From the NCBI GenBank assembly GCA_946482635.1, contig CAMLSG010000200.1, forward strand, positions 1-10,036: 10,036 nt of DNA, read 5' to 3'. Source of the DNA: an uncultured Duganella sp. (GTDB taxonomy: Bacteria > Pseudomonadota > Gammaproteobacteria > Burkholderiales > Burkholderiaceae). The position numbers were made by a program, and so were the translations under genes. Of this stretch, positions 6,627 through 10,036 are shown piece after piece (position 1 is the first letter of the stretch; every line of letters starts with the position of its first letter). Below the pieces are notes generated by a model, which ran no database searches, was not told the DNA's origin, and was given only the letters and a program-made list of their open reading frames with translations.

Positions 6627-7124
6627 ATGCCCAGCAAGATCTACCTCGACACTTCCATCCTCTGCGCCCTGGCCGACCCGCCAGCCCGCAGCGCCTACGC
6701 GCGCACCTGCCAATCGCTGACCCGGCGCTGGTTCCGCGCCCTGCCGCACACCCGCAACCTGTGCACATCCGAAATCGCCCTCCAGGCAATCATTGCTGGC
6801 CCCTCAGAATTAGCTTCTCGGCGCCTGCGAAAAGCCGAATCCCTGCTCGTCCTGCCCGACAACAAAATTTTTCTGGAAAAAGCGGAACTTTTCCTTGCTG
6901 GCGGCGGCCTAATGTCCCAGGCCATGAGGCTCGGCGCTGAAATCGCCTGCGCCTCACATTTCGACAACCATTTGTTTGTGACCTGGAACTGGCAGCACCT
7001 TGCGGCTCAGCGGCTAGCTCATCTTCACGTCATGTTGGAACAGGCAGGTTTGGATCAACTCGACTTTGCAACTCCGTTGCAATTATTGGAGGAAGATTAT
7101 GAAACACTACAAATTGCCCGATGA
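6627..7124 (+). CDS. PIN-domain protein, VapC-like putative ribonuclease
   Basis: A 165-aa protein with a PIN-domain layout; PIN proteins are metal-dependent ribonucleases, often VapC toxins. The N-terminal strand KIYLDTSILCAL carries the first acidic residue (D8). TSEIALQAI carries the second (E49). The third region, where homologues have D-A-x-H-x-A, reads GAEIACASHFDNHLFVTWNWQHLA (103-126). That gives E105 in place of Asp and the TWN motif (119-121) seen in one group of VapC-like proteins. The C-terminal P-L-LLEEDYE is also usual for that group. An in-frame stop at 6615-6617 makes ATG 6627 the only ATG start; it has no good Shine-Dalgarno. It lies between two paralogous small genes and overlaps the second by 26 bases. 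The toxin role is inferred and the active-site change makes activity uncertain. Confidence 0.85.
   Translation: MPSKIYLDTSILCALADPPARSAYARTCQSLTRRWFRALPHTRNLCTSEIALQAIIAGPSELASRRLRKAESLLVLPDNKIFLEKAELFLAGGGLMSQAMRLGAEIACASHFDNHLFVTWNWQHLAAQRLAHLHVMLEQAGLDQLDFATPLQLLEEDYETLQIAR
7088..7093 (+). promoter_or_regulatory. Strong ribosome binding site of the second small gene
   Basis: GGAGGA five bases before ATG 7099, inside the 3' end of the PIN gene. It decides the start and is much better than the site before the PIN gene. Confidence 0.85.
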
Positions 7125-7362
7125 CGTAGACTTTCCAGAATTGGATCCTGCGACCAAGGCAGAACTGGACGCGGCACACGCTGAAGGCCTTCGAATTTGC
7201 CCTGGATCGCCCAACGACATACCAAGTGTGACCTCATTCTCACCCGAATTCCTGCGGACACTGCCTGCGATAAACCGCGCCATGTACAAATACGTCTGGC
7301 TCAATCACGTGCGGGAATATGAGGAGTTCATGCGCCAGCACCCGGAGCTGGACTGCGATTAA
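7099..7362 (+). CDS. Small protein A2, paralogue of the protein at 6296-6544
   Basis: An 87-aa protein of unrecognised family. The start at 7099 is fixed by GGAGGA at 7088-7093; the frame is open back to 7066 without support. It shares with the 82-aa protein upstream the N-terminal KLP-x-D-x2-FP-x2-D-x-ATK block (residues 5-20) and the C-terminal R-L...RA...Y-x-W...YEEF-x-R pattern (53-79), with a variable middle. The first coding bases also match in DNA (AAATTGCCCG at 7111-7120 and 6311-6320). The start of the gene is visibly AT-rich compared with its neighbours (22 G/C of 60 bases at 7081-7140). The 26-base overlap with the PIN gene and the strong ribosome site suggest coupled, high translation, as expected of an antitoxin. 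No DNA-binding motif is obvious. Confidence 0.85.
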   Translation: MKHYKLPDDVDFPELDPATKAELDAAHAEGLRICPGSPNDIPSVTSFSPEFLRTLPAINRAMYKYVWLNHVREYEEFMRQHPELDCD

Positions 7363-7363
7363 C

Positions 7364-7783
7364 TCAGTGATGATGGCCGCAGCCGTGGGTTTTTACGCCA
7401 GCGCCGGGAAGAACTGTGCCGGGCTCGCGGCCGGAGTCGCCGGGGAAGCCAGCCGCCTCCAGGCGCTTCAGGTAGTCGGCCCAGTGGTGCTCCATGCGGG
7501 CGCCGAGGTCGTACAGGTAATCCCAGGTGTACAGGCCGGAGTTGTGACCGTCGTCAAAGGTCGGCTTGACGGCGTAATTGCCGACCGGCTCGAGGTTCGT
7601 CATGGCGACCTCCCGCTTGCCGACTTGCAGCACTTCCTGGCCCGGTCCGTGGCCTTTCACTTCCGCCGATGGTGAATACACCCGCAGCAGTTCGAAAGGA
7701 ATATTGAAGCTTGCGCCATCGTCGAAGGAAACCTCGAGGTAGCGCGATTTGCTGTGGACAGTCAGGCCGGTAGGATTGCTCAT
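7364..7783 (-). CDS. DUF971 protein (gamma-butyrobetaine hydroxylase-like N-terminal domain)
   Basis: A 139-aa protein of the DUF971 family, the small zinc-binding domain also found at the N-terminus of gamma-butyrobetaine hydroxylases. The bacterial stand-alone forms have no settled function; links to iron-sulphur cluster handling have been proposed. Visible family features are LTVHSKSRYLEVSFDDG (7-23), FNIPFELLRVYSPSAEV (26-42), the NLEPVGNYAVKPTFDDGHNSGLYTW stretch (63-87) and the helix YLYDLGARMEHHWADYLKRLEAAG. The C-terminus ends in HGCGHHH, a probable metal-binding tail. Its ATG overlaps the stop of the HIT gene (ATGA), so the two are translationally coupled. It converges with the plus-strand cassette, with only one base between the stop codons and no good terminator in either direction. 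Confidence 0.95.
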   Translation of the reverse strand: MSNPTGLTVHSKSRYLEVSFDDGASFNIPFELLRVYSPSAEVKGHGPGQEVLQVGKREVAMTNLEPVGNYAVKPTFDDGHNSGLYTWDYLYDLGARMEHHWADYLKRLEAAGFPGDSGREPGTVLPGAGVKTHGCGHHH

Positions 7784-8238
7784 TTCAGGTTCAGGATAAT
7801 CGCCGCACGCAGGGCCGGCAGCAAGGCCGCACGCGCTGCCACGGCGGCCGGATCGGCTTCGCGCTGCTTCGCGCCCCAGGTCGGGTTCGGGAAGTGCGCA
7901 TCGTCAGTGTAGCGCGGGATCACGTGCCAGTGCACGTGTGGCGTCATATTGCCGAAGCTGGCCACGTTGACCTTGTGCGGCGCCATGGTCGTGCGCTGCG
8001 CCTGTTCCACCGCCCACACGGCCCACATGACGTGGGCGCGATCCTCGGGCGACAGGTCGGTCATCTCGCGCACATGGTCCTGCCACACGACGCGGGTATA
8101 GCCCGGATAGCCCGGCTCGTCGACCAGGACGACAGCCAGGCGGTCGTCGCGCCAGACCAGCTGGCTCGCCGCGCCGGCGGGCGCCGCATCGAAGCCGGCC
8201 AGCAGCTTGCACAGGTCGCAGTTCGCAGTCGTCGTCAT
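7780..8238 (-). CDS. HIT-family protein (histidine triad nucleotide-binding)
   Basis: A 152-aa member of the histidine-triad superfamily, which cleaves or transfers nucleotidyl groups through a covalent nucleotidyl-histidine intermediate. The catalytic triad is HVHWHV at 101-106 (His101, His103, His105), preceded by the substrate-fold segment KVNVASFGNMTPH. The N-terminus carries CDLC (7-10), common in the metal-binding N-terminal part of such proteins. LSPEDRAHVMWAVWAVEQAQ is the usual helix. The real substrate cannot be told. The start at 8238 overlaps the stop of the upstream oxidoreductase (ATGA), with GAGGG seven bases upstream. It lies in an operon with the FAD/Fe-S oxidoreductase and DUF971. 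Confidence 0.95.
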   Translation of the reverse strand: MTTTANCDLCKLLAGFDAAPAGAASQLVWRDDRLAVVLVDEPGYPGYTRVVWQDHVREMTDLSPEDRAHVMWAVWAVEQAQRTTMAPHKVNVASFGNMTPHVHWHVIPRYTDDAHFPNPTWGAKQREADPAAVAARAALLPALRAAIILNLK

Positions 8239-10036
8239 ACCAGCACCCTCTCGATGCCGCCGTCATTGGCGCGCGCCACGTAATCCACCAGCCAGTTGTC
8301 GCCCAGCTTGTGCTTGGCGATTTCGATCACGATGTAATCGGCAGTGGTGCCCGAATCGTCGTTGTAGCGGGTCAGGCCCTGCATGCACGATGGGCAGGAA
8401 GTGAGGATCTTGACGTCGCCCTTGAAGCCGTCGGCGCGCAGTTTGTCCGCGCCCGACACCATCTCCTGCTCCTTGCGGAAGCGGACCTGGGTCGAGATGT
8501 CCGGACGCGCATTCGCCAGCGAGCCGGACTCGCCGCAGCAGCGGTCGTTCTTCTCGATCTTCACGTTGTCGATGGTCGACACCAGCGCATTCACGGTCTT
8601 GATCGGGTCCTGCTGCTTCATCGGCGTGTGGCAAGGATCGTGGTACATGTAGCGGGTACCCTCGACACCTTCCAGCTTGACGCCCTTCTCCAGCAGGAAT
8701 TCGTGGATGTCCATGATGCGGCAGCCCGGGAAAATCTTCTCGAACTCATAGGTCGCCAGCTGGTCGTAGCAGGTGCCGCAAGACACCACAACGGTCTTGA
8801 TGTCCAGGTAGTTCAGGGTGTTCGCCATGCGGTGGAAGAGGACGCGGTTATCCGTCATCATCTTCTCGGCCTTGTCGAAATCGCCCGCGCCGCGCTGCGG
8901 GTAGCCGCAGCACAGGTAGCCCGGAGGCAGCACTGTCTGCACGCCCACTTCCCACAGCATGGCCTGCGTTGCCAGGCCCACCTGCGAGAACAGCCGCTCC
9001 GAGCCGCAACCCGGGAAGTAGAACACCGCTTCCGTATTGGCATTGGTCTTCTTCGGATCGCGGATGATCGGGATCATCTTGTTGTCTTCGATGTCCAGCA
9101 GCGCACGCGCCGTTTTCTTCGGCAGGTTGCCAGGCATCTTCTTGTTCACGAAGTGGATCACCTGCTCGCGCACTGCCGGCTTGCCGACGGTTGGCGGCGG
9201 CGCCTTGGTCTGCTTGCGCGCCACGGCCTTGAACACTTCATGGCCCAGGCGCTGCGCCTTGTAGCCCCAGCCGATCATGGTCTGGCGGGTTGCGTTGATG
9301 GTCGCAGGATCGGTCGCGTTCAGGAAGAACATGGTCGCCTTCTTGCCCGGATTGAACGACCGTTTGTTCATCTTGCGCAGCAGGTTACGCATATTCATCG
9401 ACACGTCGCCGAAGTCGATATTCACCGGACACGGCGTGGCGCACTTGTGGCACACGGTGCAGTGGTCGCTGACGTCTTCGAATTCTTCCCAGTGGCGGAT
9501 CGAAATGCCGCGGCGGGTCTGTTCTTCGTACAGGAAAGCTTCGATCAGCGACGAGGTGGCGAGGATCTTGTCGCGCGGCGAATACAGCAGGTTGGCGCGC
9601 GGCACGTGGGTAGAGCACACCGGCTTGCACTTGCCGCAGCGCAGGCAGTCCTTCACGCTGTTGGCGATGTCGCCGATATCGCTTTGCTGCATGATCAGCG
9701 ATTCGTGGCCCATCAGGCCGAAGGACGGCGTGTAGGCGTTTTCCAGCGTGGCTTCCATGCCCGGCAGGTTAAGCAGCTTGCCTTTGTTGAAGCGGCCTTC
9801 CGGGTCGACGCGTTTCTTGTACTCGCGGAATTCACCGATCTCGTCGTCGGTCAGGAATTCCAGCTTGGTGATGCCGATGCCGTGCTCGCCCGAGATCACG
9901 CCGTTCAGCGAGCGGGCCAGCTTCATGATGCGCGCCACAGCTTTGTGCGCATCCTGCAGCATCTCGTAGTGATCCGAGTTCACCGGCAGGTTGGTGTGCA
10001 CGTTGCCGTCGCCGGCGTGCATGTGCAGCGCCACGA
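8235..10036 (-). CDS. FAD-linked / 4Fe-4S / CCG-domain oxidoreductase (D-lactate or D-2-hydroxyacid dehydrogenase type), C-terminal part
   Basis: The visible 600 or so codons are the 3' part of a larger gene whose 5' end lies beyond the right edge. From the N-terminal side (residues counted from 10034): the end of an FAD-linked oxidase C-terminal domain with HAGDGNVHTNLPVN (6-19) and GVISGEHGIG (45-54). Then two 4Fe-4S ferredoxin motifs, CLRCGKCKPVC (130-140) and CTVCHKCATPC (192-202). Then two CCG (cysteine-rich) domains, FPGCGSE...LCCGYPQ (340-380, with SCGTC at 418-422) and HDPCHTP...RCCGESG (465-503, with SCPSC at 546-550). The layout is that of the GlcD-GlcF fusion or YdiJ group, which oxidises D-2-hydroxyacids and passes electrons through Fe-S clusters towards the quinone pool. 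The exact substrate cannot be told. It is the first visible gene of an operon with HIT and DUF971. All cluster cysteines appear intact. Confidence 0.93.
   Translation of the reverse strand, partial: VALHMHAGDGNVHTNLPVNSDHYEMLQDAHKAVARIMKLARSLNGVISGEHGIGITKLEFLTDDEIGEFREYKKRVDPEGRFNKGKLLNLPGMEATLENAYTPSFGLMGHESLIMQQSDIGDIANSVKDCLRCGKCKPVCSTHVPRANLLYSPRDKILATSSLIEAFLYEEQTRRGISIRHWEEFEDVSDHCTVCHKCATPCPVNIDFGDVSMNMRNLLRKMNKRSFNPGKKATMFFLNATDPATINATRQTMIGWGYKAQRLGHEVFKAVARKQTKAPPPTVGKPAVREQVIHFVNKKMPGNLPKKTARALLDIEDNKMIPIIRDPKKTNANTEAVFYFPGCGSERLFSQVGLATQAMLWEVGVQTVLPPGYLCCGYPQRGAGDFDKAEKMMTDNRVLFHRMANTLNYLDIKTVVVSCGTCYDQLATYEFEKIFPGCRIMDIHEFLLEKGVKLEGVEGTRYMYHDPCHTPMKQQDPIKTVNALVSTIDNVKIEKNDRCCGESGSLANARPDISTQVRFRKEQEMVSGADKLRADGFKGDVKILTSCPSCMQGLTRYNDDSGTTADYIVIEIAKHKLGDNWLVDYVARANDGGIERVLV

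Noticed and set aside
7377..7394. CCGC-AGCC-GTGG followed by GTTTTT as a terminator for the plus-strand cassette
   Set aside because: Only a 4-bp stem with one G-U pair; too weak to call, and it lies in the DUF971 coding end.

Overview
The window looks like chromosomal DNA of a GC-rich betaproteobacterium, most likely Oxalobacteraceae (the Massilia/Duganella/Janthinobacterium group). This rests on protein family content and gene order, not on a marker gene. Nearly all of it is coding. The largest gene-free stretch is the 133-base divergent intergenic region at 6163-6295, and no tRNA, rRNA, CRISPR array, transposase or integrase is visible.

Minus-strand housekeeping block, read right to left. 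At the right edge lies the C-terminal part of a large FAD-linked / 4Fe-4S / CCG-domain oxidoreductase (8235-10036). It is followed by a HIT-family protein (7780-8238) and a DUF971 (gamma-butyrobetaine-hydroxylase-like N-terminal domain) protein (7364-7783). These three genes are joined by 4-base ATGA overlaps and form one transcription unit. Further left, ubiE and a Tim44-domain membrane protein form a second unit (4475-6162), which ends in a clear intrinsic terminator (4411-4447). Then come ubiJ (SCP2 domain), ubiB and a TPMT-like methyltransferase, all overlapping (1560-4397), and finally fmdB-like, DUF502 and aspS (1-1526; aspS is cut by the window edge). UbiE is the C-methyltransferase of ubiquinone synthesis; UbiJ and UbiB are accessory factors of the same pathway, so the centre of the window is a ubiquinone cluster.

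Plus-strand cassette, 6296-7362. Between DUF971 and ubiE, in the opposite orientation, sit three genes: an 82-aa small protein, a VapC-like PIN-domain protein, and an 87-aa small protein. The two small proteins are clearly paralogous (shared KLP-D-FP-D-ATK N-terminal block and Y-W-YEEF-R C-terminal block). The second overlaps the end of the PIN gene and has a near-ideal Shine-Dalgarno sequence. This A1-PIN-A2 sandwich is the best candidate here for an undescribed toxin-antitoxin-like system.

Other points of interest: a pair of REP-like palindromes lies in frame inside the TPMT-like methyltransferase and adds a stretch with two SDPxGQ motifs next to the SAM-binding motif; an intrinsic terminator lies just before the ubiJ start; and a perfect 10-bp hairpin lies between the first small gene and the PIN gene.
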